A stretch of 64,000 nucleotides of DNA from Streptomyces sp. NBC_00162 (GCF_024611995.1 NZ_CP102509.1:1-64000); one strand, 5' to 3'. Positions 1-8,779 are shown, counted from the stretch's first letter. A program made the numbers and translations. Notes: generated from the sequence alone by a model not told the origin.

Positions 1-330
1 CCACAGCTGCGCGCTGTGCCAACGAACCGCTTCGCTTCGCTCAGCGGAGGGCGCTTCGCGCTTCGGGGCCGGCCTCAAGCCGGTGTCCCGCGCTGCGCCT
101 GGACGGGTTCGGGTTCCGCTTCGCTCCATCCCGAACGGCCTGCTCCGCAGGCTTGGGTGACCCTGCTTCACGGGGTCCGGGCCTCAGGCCCGTTGGGCGG
201 GTCCGCTCCGCTCCCCACCCGGGTCCTTCTGGCTCCGCCTCCAGGACCAGCCCGCTTCGCGGGCGGCTGGCAGCACGAGGGGGTACCGGGGCGGGGCCCG
301 GCTGCGGCCCAGGCCCCGCCCCGGTCAGCC
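1..330. repeat. Telomere-type palindrome cluster
   Basis: At least seven short inverted repeats lie back to back. Stems (loop): 2-7/13-18 (TGCGC), 69-73/79-83 (CTCAA), 107-113/130-136, 138-142/148-152 (CTCCG), 159-165/171-177 (CTTCA, one wobble), 178-182/188-192, 250-254/260-264 (CTTCG), and a perfect 14-bp pair 285-298/312-325. Dense palindromes with 5-nt CTTCG/CTCCG loops are typical of the terminal ~300 bp of Streptomyces linear replicons, where they fold on the 3' overhang for terminal-protein patching. ORFs across this stretch are by-products of GC skew. The exact end of the replicon is not provable from the window, and no telomere class is assigned. Confidence 0.65.
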
Positions 331-440
331 ACGGCCGGTCATGGTGGCCGCCGAGTCCGGCCGCCATGACCACACGCACAGCAGACCCGGCACTCCGCTT
401 CTACTTTTCGCTGAAATTGGGTGCCGTCCACGGAAAAGCA

Positions 441-668
441 TCAAAGAAGAGCAGAGCCGCCCAGACCAGATGCAGAAGAATCACCGCAACGCGGGCCTCG
501 CCGTTTATCCACCATTCCGATCCTGAGTGACCCGTAAAACACTGGGAGCACGAATAGCGTTGCTATCAAAACGCCAGCCCAGCGCTCACTATCCGGTTTC
601 GTGGTCGCAACATCCTGCATAACGAGATACATCAAAATGGTAAACCCTAGCAGCAGGACACCCGCCAA
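441..668 (-). CDS. Small two-helix membrane protein (hypothetical)
   Basis: A 75-aa ORF starting at TTG 668. Two hydrophobic segments are visible (about residues 2-17 and 32-47), separated by a charged loop (TTKPDSER), with a basic C-terminal tail. DNA here is clearly less GC-rich than the flanks. It lies just downstream of, and on the same strand as, the decayed HTH/coiled-coil gene (stop at 715). The frame is open upstream to a TGA near 700 without a better start, so it may be 5'-truncated. No family recognised; coding status uncertain. Confidence 0.4.
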   Translation of the reverse strand: MAGVLLLGFTILMYLVMQDVATTKPDSERWAGVLIATLFVLPVFYGSLRIGMVDKRRGPRCGDSSASGLGGSALL

Positions 669-714
669 AACCCTGGCTACATCCCCCTCGGAGGGCGGGA
701 TACTTCAAGCGCTC

Positions 715-1756
715 CTAGACGTTTCGTCCTCGATAAATCCGAACCATCCCAGGAAGCGGCTCGTACGGCGATGCCTCGTCCTTCTCCAGAGCCGGAGCAG
801 GACGCGCAGGGTCTGTCCTGTGAACTGTAGGTGCCACGGATGTCAGCAGGTCCTGACGCTGAGCATCAGCGCTGATGGGGAGCTTGTCCAACGCCGGATT
901 GGACAAGGGTTGGACAAGTACTCCAGCAACCAACCCGGCAACAAAAGAAGCATCAACGACGTCCGTCACGGCCTCGGACGGCAGGCCAGCTTCGATCAGC
1001 GCCTCGTCTTCGAGTCCTTCGACCGTGATGCTTTCGAGGCGGGTCTCGAAATCGGAATCATCCACGTCATCAGTCCGGACCGGCTCGAGTGCGCCTTCCG
1101 CCACGACGAGATCACGCGCTTCGGTTTCCAGACGGTTGATTTCTTCCTGCGCGGTCAGGGCCTCCGTCAGCCAGAACTCCTGCTGCTCCTCCGCGGTCAG
1201 CCTGCGCCGTTTGGCCTTCTCCTGCTGGACCTGCACCCGACCCAGACGCTCCCTGGCCTGGCCAAGCTGGCGCTCAAGCCGCGCCCGTTCCCGCTCCGCC
1301 GCGAACTCCAGCTTCACCTCTGCCGTCTCCAGCCGCTCTGCGTGAACGCCAGCATCGGCCGCAACTCCGCCAGGTGCTTCTCCGCATTAGCGGCCAGGCC
1401 CTGGTACTTGACGACCTGCTCCAGCGCGTCATCGCGACGCTGATGCTGACGCACCAGATGCCCCCGGACGAGGAAGACTCACCCCGGCGCTCCCGGTACG
1501 CCGCATCCCATAGCTCGGTGGCCCGCATGGCCTTCGTAGTGCGGACACCCCCAGGCCGCGTATACGACTCGATCAACGTCCCCAGCATCTGCTTGGGAAT
1601 CAACTGCGACCCGTTGAGGTAATTCCCCCACGTCGAGGGACTCTTACCGAACCGCTCATGGAGCTGACGCACCGTCGCACCGCGAGTCAACGCGACCACG
1701 AATTTCGCCAGATTTGCGGCAGCTTCCCCACCCGCGAACTCACGCGGTGGCGCCAT
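715..1756 (-). pseudogene. HTH plus coiled-coil regulator-like protein, two frame breaks
   Basis: Starts at ATG 1756 after a GGGAGGGTG ribosome binding site. The first ~95 residues (MAPPREFAGGEAAANLAKF...) carry a helix-turn-helix-like segment (RQLHERFGKSPSTWGNYLNG). The reading then moves to a second frame (EQVVKYQGLAANAEKHLAEL, coiled coil) and to a third (HAERLETAEVKLEFAAERE...) that ends at 715. The C-terminal ~110 residues are acidic, then Pro-rich. Similar HTH/coiled-coil proteins sit at 8780-9844, 29258-30326 and 31233-32636. It faces a tiny membrane-protein gene at 1916, as in those loci. Breaks are placed near 1470 and 1330 by best continuity and may be decay or assembly errors. Confidence 0.6.
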
Positions 1757-1776
1757 AACACCCTCCCCCGACCTCA

Positions 1777-1808
1777 CTGTCCAACCCTGACCAACCCCTG
1801 TCCAACCC
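1777..1808. promoter_or_regulatory. Direct repeats in divergent promoter region
   Basis: Three near-identical 10-11-bp units in helical phase lie between the divergent genes: CTGTCCAACCC (1777-1787), TGACCAACCCC and TGTCCAACCC (to 1808). The reverse complement GGGTTGGACA also appears inside the HTH gene near 908-920, next to an 8-bp dyad TTGTCCAA/TTGGACAA around 893-915. In-phase repeats between divergent genes suggest an operator, possibly for the HTH protein itself. Confidence 0.35.
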
Positions 1809-1915
1809 GACACCCCTCCCACCAGGAAAGACACCCTCACACCCACCCACCCAGGCATCCCGGCGGCAACTCTCCCGAAAGACACATCCGGGCAACACCA
1901 CACAAGGGAAACGCC

Positions 1916-2068
1916 ATGAGCCTGCCGACCCTCTACTCCTTCCTCAGCCACGACGTACTTGCCAACGTCCTCGCCGCCCTCGCCGTCACCGGCCTCGGGT
2001 ACACAGCCAAGAAGCTCCGCACCCACCTCCGCAAGCGGAACGCAGACACTGACCACACCACCCCATAA
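1916..2068 (+). CDS. Tiny single-helix membrane protein
   Basis: A 50-aa ORF starting at ATG 1916, preceded by AAGGGAAACGCC. One hydrophobic helix (VLANVLAALAVTGLGY, about residues 14-30) is followed by a strongly basic segment (KKLRTHLRKR), predicting a single-pass protein with a cytoplasmic basic tail. It is divergent from the HTH/coiled-coil gene. The same gene pairing occurs at 10044, 30526 and 30921-31061, which is the best argument that this short ORF is real. Function unknown. Confidence 0.5.
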   Translation: MSLPTLYSFLSHDVLANVLAALAVTGLGYTAKKLRTHLRKRNADTDHTTP

Positions 2069-3226
2069 CCCACACCCCTGCCCGCGGCCGACCACACCCC
2101 GGCCGACCGCGGGCACGACCTCCATCGGGTCATCACGCCCCAGGCAAGCCCCCAACCAGGGCATGACCCACATGATTCATTTTTGTAACTGGATAGCCTA
2201 TGGACGACCCCTCTCCACCACCCCGACGAGTCAGGGTCCCCCCGCGTCTTGTCGGCGATCAGTGAAACTGCGCAGCACCCAACCACCTGCGCAACCGCAC
2301 CCGAACCAACGAACACCGCAGGCCAGACACCTGACGAGCCCAGACCCTGCGCAGATCCAGTGAGCCAACACAGCCACCAACCCACTCACTCAAACTGCAC
2401 AACCCCAGGTCAGAAGCATGACGACTGCTCAATTCTGCTGACCGGCGACACCTGGACAGCCACATGCGGGGCTGTGAGCAGCGTCAACGACCAAGGGACC
2501 CGGCCAGGGGACCAAACAACCCCACACAGAGCCACACAGGGCCTCCCCACTCCCGAGGCGAGGGGCTCCTCCCCCACCCCAACCAGGACCCACCACACAC
2601 CAAAACACACACATCTGACGACCCATCAGGAGAGTCAGGGAAATTCGACACGTCGCATCCAGGAATCTCTTAAGGCCAGGGAAAAGGTCAGGAATCTAAT
2701 TTCGAGGAACTTCAGAAAGTCGCGCAAACTTGAATTGAATTACCCAGAGCTGCGATCCTAATATCATCTTCCTATTGGCACGTGTGACCTTTCCCACGCA
2801 ACCTGGAATTGACCGGGACGGAGGGTTTCCGACTGAATGATCGCCGCAGGGGGACCAGCTGGGCGTGCTTCGGCTTCAGGGTCCCCATGGGGCCTGCGCT
2901 TCGTAGGCGCCTGAACTGGGCGGACGTCAGGATGAGTTGCTTTGTGCGCGTTCGTTCCAACGAGACATGCGTCTCTTCTGGTCACCCGGCGTGTCCCGCC
3001 TATGACCTTTCGCAAGTCTGGCCCTCACCTGCGCAAACGACCGTACGAAGGGCGCAAGTAGAGGCCGAAAGTCCCCGATGTTCCAGGTTGAGCAACGGGG
3101 CTCTCTTGGTGCCTGATTGGACACACCTCGGACGACCAGTTCGGGGCTAAGCAGCGGGCCTGCCCTGCCCGGGGATCTTTGGCGGGATCAAGGCAGGGCA
3201 GGCCCGGATGGCCAAGGAGGCCGTAC
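2069..3226. other. Intergenic, no supportable gene
   Basis: About 1.1 kb without a convincing gene on either strand; the ORFs found have no ribosome binding sites or recognisable motifs. Two A+T-richer patches stand out, 2170-2205 and 2635-2780. The second has a short plus-frame reading (REKVRNLISRNFRKSRKLEL) that may be the scar of a lower-GC gene. Confidence 0.4.
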
Positions 3227-3505
3227 TTGACCGTACACATCCCCTCCGTCGGGGCAGCAGCCTTTGTGATGAGCGCCCTAGTGGCGTACTTCGTCTTCAA
3301 GGCCTCGCGACGGACGCACCCGGGGCCGCCCGGAGCCGGCGACCTGGTCGGCGCAATCACCGCCGGAGCAGCGGTGTTCGCAGTTCTCTACACCCTGCTG
3401 GGCACCAGCGTCACGACAGAGCCGACCGGTGAGGCGGGCCCCGCCGAACGCGCTCCCGCTGTGAGCAACACCACCGCACCCACCCAGGCCGCCACGGCCA
3501 ACTAG
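3227..3505 (+). CDS. Small two-helix membrane protein
   Basis: A 92-aa protein. TTG 3227 is chosen because AAGGAGG sits 6 nt upstream, the strongest ribosome binding site in this region. Two hydrophobic segments (VGAAAFVMSALVAYFVF, about residues 7-23, and GAITAGAAVFAVLYTLLG, about 39-56) flank a basic loop (KASRRTHPG). The Ala/Thr/Pro-rich tail is probably extracytoplasmic or disordered. Such proteins are frequent in Streptomyces mobile regions. Function unknown. A strong hairpin follows the stop. Confidence 0.6.
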   Translation: MTVHIPSVGAAAFVMSALVAYFVFKASRRTHPGPPGAGDLVGAITAGAAVFAVLYTLLGTSVTTEPTGEAGPAERAPAVSNTTAPTQAATAN

Positions 3506-3510
3506 GTGAC

Positions 3511-3535
3511 GGGCGGCCCCTCCCAAGGGCCGCCC
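3511..3535 (+). terminator. Hairpin terminator
   Basis: A perfect 9-bp stem, GGGCGGCCC (3511-3519) and GGGCCGCCC (3527-3535), with a 7-nt loop, begins 6 nt after the stop of the small membrane protein. There is no U-tract, which is usual for Streptomyces. Confidence 0.6.
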
Positions 3536-3639
3536 ATGCTCACCCGTCCGGGCTGGACGGGGGTGCCCGCAGCCCGCTGGCAACCGATGGTGGGGGGACA
3601 TGTCCCCTCCCCACTGGTCATCAATCGGCCCGACGAGGA

Positions 3640-3765
3640 CGGCTGGCGAGAGTCCGCTGGGATGGGCAGTCCATCGGCCTCGCCCACCAGCCCTCCGACA
3701 TCGTCGTCATCGACGACTTCTTCGAGGAAGTGGGGATGGAGGCCTGGCACGGTCGGCATGACCGG
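3640..3765 (+). pseudogene. Gene remnant (unknown family)
   Basis: One plus frame reads like real protein over ~35 residues (WDGQSIGLAHQPSDIVVIDD, then FFEEVGMEAWHG) but has no start and dissolves on both sides. Probably an internal fragment of a gene destroyed by deletion. Confidence 0.3.
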
Positions 3766-3828
3766 CAGGCCGGGCCGGGGCCCGGCGGGGCGCTGCCGAA
3801 CGGGCCGGTCCTGTCGCCCGGGCGGTTG

Positions 3829-4204
3829 CTACTCCTCCGGCCAGACCTGCGGGTCCTTGCCCCCTCGGACCTCGCCCTTCAGACGGCTCTCGATATCGAT
3901 GCGCCGCTGCCCGCTCTCCGCGGCCCACGCCTCGATCGCGGCTCCGACGTCGTCCGTACGGTCTCCCCAGGCCAGCCACGCGGCCTGCCACTCCTCGTGG
4001 GCCGCCTCAGACCAGCCGCCGTCCCGAGAAGGCGGGCCAAACCGGTCCTGGACAGCACGGAAGCTGCGCCCAGGCCGAGTCGGAACACTTCTGCGAGCGG
4101 ATCAAGTCGTCAGTGAGTTCGGTATCAGCCACGGCCGGATCGTAGAACCCGCCACTGACAGTCCCCCGGTGTGACTGAGCGTTGCAGTTGGCCCGTCCGG
4201 CCAA
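3829..4204 (-). pseudogene. Remnant of hypothetical gene, frameshifted
   Basis: The minus strand reads TDDLIRSQKCSDSAWA, then after a one-base frame change FRAVQDRFGPPSRDGGWSEA and onward to SRLKGEVRGGKDPQVWPEE and a TAG at 3829. Composition and charge pattern look genuinely coding, but there is no clear start and the frame is broken near 4065. Family not recognised. Confidence 0.4.
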
Positions 4205-4217
4205 CTACAACGCTCAG
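4175..4217. repeat. 17-bp repeat family, cluster A (inverted pair)
   Basis: A 19-bp imperfect inverted repeat (4175-4193 and 4199-4217, 18 of 19 matching, 5-nt loop). Each arm contains one copy of a 17-bp motif close to GCCAAcTAnaGCGCTCA, found 12 times in four clusters in this window. This cluster lies beyond the 3' end of the SDR gene and could form a terminator-like hairpin, but the motif recurs elsewhere as direct repeats. Confidence 0.55.
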
Positions 4218-4339
4218 AATTCGACGCAGCCGTCGCTGGAGCCTCGGAATAGCTGAGTCGCCGCCCCTGTCGGGCATCTGGCCTGGTCAATGGTGGCCGT
4301 TCGCGCAGCGGCACTCCCGGACACGACGTGGAGTGCTGA

Positions 4340-5185
4340 TCAGGCGTTGGGGTCGTCATGGGCCAGGTCGCCGCCCAGCTCCCGGGAGGCCTCCGCCTGG
4401 TCCAGCAGCTCCTGGGCTTTGGCCTTCACTCCCTCGATCGCGTCGGCTCCGGCGACGAAGCGCAACAGCGGCTTCTCCTGGTCGGCGATGGCAAGGAGGG
4501 CGCGGGCGAGCTTGGCGGGGTCACCGGACTGCTGGCCGTTCATGCTCTTCCAGGCTGCGACGGTAGCGGCGGTGCGCTCGGCGTAGTCGTCGATGGTCGG
4601 CTCGGGCCAGGTGGTGGAGGCGTCCACGAGCAGCTCGGTGCGGAAGAAGCCGGGTTCCACGACCGTGGTGTGGATGTTGTACGGCTCGACGTCGTAGCGC
4701 AGGGATTCCATCCAGCCCTCGACGCCGAACTTGGAGGCGGCGTAGGCGACACAGAACTCCTGCCCGATGATGCCGGCGGAGGAGGACAGGGTGATGATGT
4801 GGCCGGCGCGCTGCCTGCGCATGATCGGCAGGATGGCTCGGGTGACGTTCATGGGGCCGAAGAGGTTCGTTTCGATCTGCTGGCGCATCTGCGCGGGCGT
4901 GATCTCCTCGAAGTAGCCGGCGAAGAAGTTCCCGGCGTTGTTGACCAGGACGTCGATGCGTCCGAAGCGGTCGACGGCAGCCTGGGCGGCGGCTTCGGCG
5001 TCGTCCAGGCGGGTGACGTCCAACTTGGTGACCAGCAGGTTGTCCTGCGGACCGCCCAGAGTCTTCTCGATCTCTTCGGGGCGGCGGCCGGTGGCGACGA
5101 CGTTGTGGCCGGCGGCGAGGGCCTCGCGGACGATGTCCGTGCCGAGTCCGCGTCCGGCACCGGTGACGAAGATGACCTTGCTCAT
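4340..5185 (-). CDS. SDR-family NAD(P)-dependent oxidoreductase
   Basis: A 281-aa classical short-chain dehydrogenase/reductase. It has the N-terminal cofactor motif TGAGRGLG (residues 8-15) with a downstream basic stretch (ATGRRPEE) suggesting NADP(H), the structural NNAG motif, the catalytic Ser in SSSAG and the YxxxK pair in YAASK. These are all the residues of an active enzyme. A Gly/Phe-rich loop (EPGFFRTEL) follows, as in the subgroup acting on small carbonyls or alcohols. Start ATG 5185 has AAAGGAC upstream. It stands alone; the substrate cannot be read from sequence. Repeat clusters lie beyond its 3' end and about 270 bp upstream. Confidence 0.93.
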   Translation of the reverse strand: MSKVIFVTGAGRGLGTDIVREALAAGHNVVATGRRPEEIEKTLGGPQDNLLVTKLDVTRLDDAEAAAQAAVDRFGRIDVLVNNAGNFFAGYFEEITPAQMRQQIETNLFGPMNVTRAILPIMRRQRAGHIITLSSSAGIIGQEFCVAYAASKFGVEGWMESLRYDVEPYNIHTTVVEPGFFRTELLVDASTTWPEPTIDDYAERTAATVAAWKSMNGQQSGDPAKLARALLAIADQEKPLLRFVAGADAIEGVKAKAQELLDQAEASRELGGDLAHDDPNA

Positions 5186-5453
5186 GAGGAAGTCCTTTCA
5201 GCGGCGCATGCCGGCACCCCGGTGTGGTGGGGTAAGGCCCGCTGTCCAGCCAACCACCCGCCCACCCGCCGCGGGGGTCCGTACCGGGGTGTGTTCGTCC
5301 GGTGTCCAGCAGTGCCCCCTTCCACTGCCCGCCCCTCCGCGAGCCCGCCATTCGGTGGACCCATGGACCGAGATCCGTGAGTTCCTGCGGACCCGCCGAG
5401 GCGGACGAGCCGGACACTCCTCGGTTCGCAGTACCGCAAACTGCCTCGTGCGG

Positions 5454-5542
5454 GCCACCTATGCCACTCAACGGGGCCAACTAGAGCGCTCAGGGGCCAA
5501 GTAAAGGCTCAGGCACAGCTGTGACTGTGCGCGATAGGTGGC
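5454..5542. repeat. 17-bp repeat family, cluster B
   Basis: Four units: direct copies at 5454-5470 (GCCACCTATGCCACTCA), 5476-5492 (GCCAACTAGAGCGCTCA) and 5496-5511 (16 bp), plus an inverted copy at 5526-5542 (TGTGCGCGATAGGTGGC). The inverted unit is the exact complement of the last unit of cluster C. Spacing is 20-22 bp, two helical turns, suggesting binding sites on one face of the DNA. The flanking 5190-5790 otherwise holds no gene I can support. Confidence 0.55.
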
Positions 5543-5792
5543 GCCGATGGACAACTGCGATGCACAGAAGGGGTGTGACCGAGATACGCGCCAAAGGGGC
5601 AATGGGATGATCTTGAAGTCCTGAGGGCTCCGCGGCCGCTACCCCGCCACCCGTGGCCGGAGGACCCGACTGCGGCCGAGCCGACCCGGCGGCTCAAGCG
5701 CGCCCAAGCAGCGGCAGGCTGCCCCGCACCGCCTGCAGCCGGCTGCATCGACGGGCGCTCCCCGGCCGGGGAGCGCCACGGGCAGCCCGGGG

Positions 5793-6446
5793 TCAGCCGC
5801 CACCTGAGTTAGCCGAGGCCGAACCTCCGGAGAACCAGGTCGAGTGGGACCGCGGCTCATCGCGCGTGCTGCGCTCGGTGCGCAGCTCCACCACGACCGC
5901 AGCCGGGCCGAGTAGGGCTTCTAGCGCGTCGGCGAGCCGCTGCGGGTCGCCGCCGAACGGGAGCGGGTCGAGCCGCTCCCGGCCGCCCCGCAGGACGAGT
6001 TCCAGTGCGAGCGTGGAGACGGCCGGCTTGCGGTCCCCCTGGTACGGCTCCACCACGTTGTGCGTCAGCTGCACCTCGCGCAGGGTGTCGACGGGCAGCC
6101 AGTCGTCCGGCCCGGCACCCCGGACCAACCGCAGGGACGCAGGCACCCCGGCCGGCGCGAACTCCACCCGCAGGATGTCCCGGGCCCGGGAAAAGGCCAG
6201 CGCCAGCCAGCCGAGCAGGTACTCCAGCCCGGCGATCACCCCCACCACCACGAACACAGTCGACGCCCGCGCCCCAGCCAGCGCCATCCAGAAGGCGACG
6301 AGCAGGGTCGGCACGCCCAGAGCGAGCGGAGCGAACAGCGCCGGCCCCGCCGAGGTCAGCACGTTCCACGCCGGCCCGGCCGGCCCGACGTGCAGGACCA
6401 GATCCGTCGAGTCGGGGCCTTGTCTCAGCAAGGGATCGGTGGCCAT
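5793..6446 (-). CDS. Membrane protein, hypothetical
   Basis: 217 aa. Two transmembrane helices are clear (about residues 33-60, LFAPLALGVPTLLVAFWMAL, and 62-88, VFVVVGVIAGLEYLLGWLAL). About 110 soluble residues follow with PH-like alternation of hydrophobic strands (LRVEFAPAGVPASLRLV), then a Ser/Gly-rich tail. Start ATG 6446; a GGAGG lies almost against it, so a nearby alternative start is possible. Isolated gene, no operon partner. Function unknown. Confidence 0.6.
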   Translation of the reverse strand: MATDPLLRQGPDSTDLVLHVGPAGPAWNVLTSAGPALFAPLALGVPTLLVAFWMALAGARASTVFVVVGVIAGLEYLLGWLALAFSRARDILRVEFAPAGVPASLRLVRGAGPDDWLPVDTLREVQLTHNVVEPYQGDRKPAVSTLALELVLRGGRERLDPLPFGGDPQRLADALEALLGPAAVVVELRTERSTRDEPRSHSTWFSGGSASANSGGG

Positions 6447-6527
6447 GCCTCCAGCGTAGGACCGGTCCGCAAGAGCGCCTCGACCCCATTCGGCCGTTGA
6501 GGCACGACTTCTGACGGCCCGTATCCC

Positions 6528-6682
6528 TCAGCCGGCGGGCGCGGCGGGCTCCCAGGGCTCGAACCACGGGTCGGGCCACTGCTCGGCGACGGCCATCAGC
6601 GGCTAGAGGGTGGCGCCGTCCAGGGGTACGCGGTGATCAGCCGCTTGAACCGCGGATACGCGGTCCGTTCGATCGAGGTCAC
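6528..6682 (-). pseudogene. Tn3-family transposase N-terminal stub plus gene fragment
   Basis: From GTG 6682 the minus strand reads VTSIERTAYPRFKRLIT, the characteristic N-terminus of Tn3-family transposases (TAYPRF), then runs out of homology to a TGA at 6596. Directly after it, another frame reads LMAVAEQWPDPWFEPWEP to a TGA at 6528, the C-terminus of some other gene. Both look like deletion leftovers; no Tn3 terminal repeat was found. Confidence 0.5.
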
Positions 6683-6948
6683 AACCCACCCCAGGCTCCA
6701 GACGATGGTCAACATCACCACCAACGACACTGAGCCGAACGGGTGACGGGCCGGGACCTCACGGCTTCAAGATCATCTCACTGCCCCTTTTGGGCTCACC
6801 TTGGCTGGACCCCCAGAACGCGTGCAAGTCGCGGGCGACGTGGTCGAGGGCCGGCCAGGCAGGGGCGCAGCAATCAGGGGGTTGCACGCCGCAGACCATC
6901 GTGAACTGCGAAACCCCAGCTCAGCGTGTGCCTGCTGCCTAAGCGCGG

Positions 6949-7004
6949 GCCATCTATCGCGCACAGCGCCAAGTAGCGTGCTCAAGCGCCACCTATCGCG
7001 CACA
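6949..7004. repeat. 17-bp repeat family, cluster C
   Basis: Three direct units, 6949-6965 (GCCATCTATCGCGCACA), 6968-6984 (GCCAAGTAGCGTGCTCA) and 6988-7004 (GCCACCTATCGCGCACA), with a 19-20-bp period. They lie ~45 bp upstream of the LexA-like motif and ~70 bp upstream of the start at 7075. Cluster D has the same placement in the second copy of this module. Confidence 0.6.
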
Positions 7005-7050
7005 GTCACAACAACAGCCACGAGCACCCCGTCGGGACTCGCACAATAAT

Positions 7051-7067
7051 TCGAACACCTGATTGAA
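7051..7067. promoter_or_regulatory. LexA/SOS-box-like dyad
   Basis: TCGAACACCTGATTGAA. The left half matches the actinobacterial SOS box (TCGAAC-N4-GTTCGA); the right half is degenerate. An identical copy is at 28518-28534 and a close relative at 44353-44369, each just upstream of a small gene. Confidence 0.35.
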
Positions 7068-7074
7068 TAAGTGG

Positions 7075-7356
7075 ATGAAGTCCTTCCCGTTCCCCGACGA
7101 CCTGATCAAGCTCCAGCAGCAGTGGACCGCCGCCTACCAGCGCCTCGCCGACCGGCCCGGACAAGGAGGAGCGGAGCTCCGGCGGGAGCTGATCGTGCTG
7201 TCGTGCCGGATCAGCGCGCATCCCTACTGGGAAGGGTCTGGATGGTCCACGGCGGGCCGGGTCGAGCTTCGTCAGGCAGCCGAGGCGGCAGACCGCGCGG
7301 CGGGACACCGCCGTGGTGGGTTCGCGGCGGCCGGCCCAGGGGCGCGGTCGCGGTGA
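7075..7356 (+). CDS. Small hypothetical protein, module copy 1
   Basis: 93 aa from ATG 7075 (an in-frame TTG lies at 7063). The sequence (MKSFPFPDDLIKLQQQWTAA...) is helical and charged, with a central ELRRELIVLSCRI segment and a C-terminal Ala/Arg-rich region. It overlaps the following DUF6233-type gene by a few bases (its TGA at 7354-7356 overlaps the GTG start at 7354), indicating translational coupling. The second copy at 28542 is essentially identical in protein. Family seen in Streptomyces; no function known to me. Confidence 0.6.
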   Translation: MKSFPFPDDLIKLQQQWTAAYQRLADRPGQGGAELRRELIVLSCRISAHPYWEGSGWSTAGRVELRQAAEAADRAAGHRRGGFAAAGPGARSR

Positions 7357-7682
7357 GTGGGGTCCAGGCGCGCCTGGACCAGTGGCGGGCCGTGCGGGCC
7401 TGGCTCCAGTGGCAGCAGCGGCAGGTCGAGGAGAAGATCCGCGACCTGGAGGCGGAGCTCACCGCCGAGCAGTCCCGCCGGCCCCTGCCGCCACCCCCGG
7501 ACTGGAAGGCCGAGTCGATCCGCACGGCGGCCGGCGCCAGGCCCCTGAGGGTCCATGTCGGCGACTGCATCATGGGCAACGGCAAAGCCATCGACCGCGA
7601 CCAGGCCCGCCGGATGCTCGCCGACAACGTCGAGGCCTGCCCCTACTGCAACCCCGACAACGCCCTCGGCCTGCTGGACTGA
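7354..7682 (+). CDS. DUF6233-type protein, module copy 1
   Basis: 109 aa from GTG 7354. The N-terminal helix RLDQWRAVRAWLQWQQRQVEEKI is coiled-coil-like. It is followed by a proline linker (LPPPPDWK) and a conserved C-terminal block with VHVGDCIM, DRDQARRML and EACPYCNPD. I recall this pattern from the Streptomyces family DUF6233, assigned from memory. The Cys residues (GDC, CPYC) may bind metal. Coupled to the preceding gene by an ATGA-type overlap. Function unknown. Confidence 0.75.
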
Positions 7683-7779
7683 CCGAACGCAGCTCCCCGG
7701 CCGATCCGCCGGATCGAGACCGACCCGTCCGCAGCGCTCGCTGCGGCGGGCACCGGCCTTCTCCGGCCTATCCGGTTAG

Positions 7780-8151
7780 TTAGGGGTTGATGGACTTGAT
7801 GGGCGTGCGCTGCTCATCGGCCGCCGGCCCCGTGCTGTTCGAATCACGGATCCAGATCCAGGCGTATATCTCTTCATCGCCCAGCTCCGTGTTCAGCGCG
7901 TCGCCCTGAGCCGTGAACTGTTTGCGCCGGAATACAGACGGGCCCGACGCGCTGAAGGTCTCCACCGGCGCATACGCCGTGACCTGGTCGTCGTCGGAGG
8001 AGTCTTCCTCCCATACCTTCACGGAGTCATGGAAGAAACGGCCGATCTCGAACGCATCAAAGTTGACCGTGTACGTGATGAGGAATTCCCAGGAGCCGTC
8101 GGAACGCTTGTTGGCTCTTTCGACGATTCGGTCGTTAGCAATCTGCGCCAT
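7780..8151 (-). CDS. Hypothetical protein, 123 aa
   Basis: Starts at ATG 8151 with GGAG 11 nt upstream. The soluble protein has alternating hydrophobic strands (GSWEFLITYTVNFDAFEIGRF, YAWIWIRDS) and an acidic central loop (WEEDSSDDDQ), suggesting a beta-rich fold. Base composition is slightly lower in GC than its neighbours. It lies in the ~1-kb segment absent from the second module copy, so it was gained or lost as a unit. No family recognised. Confidence 0.65.
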   Translation of the reverse strand: MAQIANDRIVERANKRSDGSWEFLITYTVNFDAFEIGRFFHDSVKVWEEDSSDDDQVTAYAPVETFSASGPSVFRRKQFTAQGDALNTELGDEEIYAWIWIRDSNSTGPAADEQRTPIKSINP

Positions 8152-8399
8152 GATAATCACTTCTCCATATCGATGTCTGGGGTTACCGGTCTGGTGAACC
8201 CGTGAATCAACTTCACCCCACGCCGGTGCCCCGGTCATGCCGCTCGTCTTCGGGACTTGACGGCACTGAAGGTCGCTGGCATGGCACCCCAAGCGAACCC
8301 CGGCCAGCCCGGCCCACTCGCGCAATCCGCCCCACCTCCGCCGGCAACCCGGTGCCCTGACCTGGGACGGAGGGTGGGAGAGGGAGGTGGGGAAGCGGC

Positions 8400-8600
8400 G
8401 GCCCGCGCGGGCGGTGCAAACCGCCGGCCAGTCCCCAAGGGGCCGACGACCGGCAGCAGCGCCACGTCGACCATGGAGTAGAGCCGGATCGTCGTGCGCT
8501 GGGCCCTGAACCAGAAGCCCCACACCAGGTTCGCCTGCTCGTCGCGGACCAGCAGGACGTCCTCCAGCAGGGCCCCTCCGCCACCTTCGGCACCCCCGGC
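8400..8600 (-). pseudogene. Gene remnant
   Basis: One minus frame reads LLEDVLLVRDEQANLVWGF, then RTTIRLYSMVDVALLPVVGP, convincing protein-like sequence without a start and dissolving into Pro/Ser-rich shadow on both sides. It is probably an internal piece of a soluble hypothetical protein. The rest of 8200-8770 shows nothing further. Confidence 0.35.
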
Positions 8601-8779
8601 GGCAGCGGCGCACCCTGCGGACGTGACGACCGGGCCCGCCAGCGCGCCGAGGCCTGCGGGGCGGAAGGGCGAAGCGCGCTCCGGGTGGCGTGAGGTGCAG
8701 CCAGAGTGACGTGTGGTGCCGCTGTGATTCGCAAGTTCCGAAGGCGAGGAGGTGCCAGAAAGATCGCTTCACTCGCGGA

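Larger units (their letters stand above)
7760..8779. other. 1-kb insertion relative to module copy 2
   Basis: In the second copy of the module the DUF6233-type gene is followed within ~110 bp by the HTH/coiled-coil gene. Here the two copies align to about 7757 (GCGGCGGGCACCGGCC), separate, and rejoin at about 8780 (CTAGCGGGTATGCGC). The extra segment holds the 123-aa gene at 7780 and a gene remnant. No terminal inverted repeats or target duplication were seen. Confidence 0.5.

Noticed and set aside
2249..2761. 170-aa plus ORF in 2.2-2.8 kb
   Set aside because: Thr/Pro/His-rich, no ribosome binding site; only a short A+T-rich part looks possibly coding.
4358..5380. Long plus-strand ORF (340 aa) and other frames over 4.3-5.5 kb
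   Set aside because: Antisense shadow of the SDR gene: Gly/Val/Asp-rich, no motifs, no ribosome binding site.
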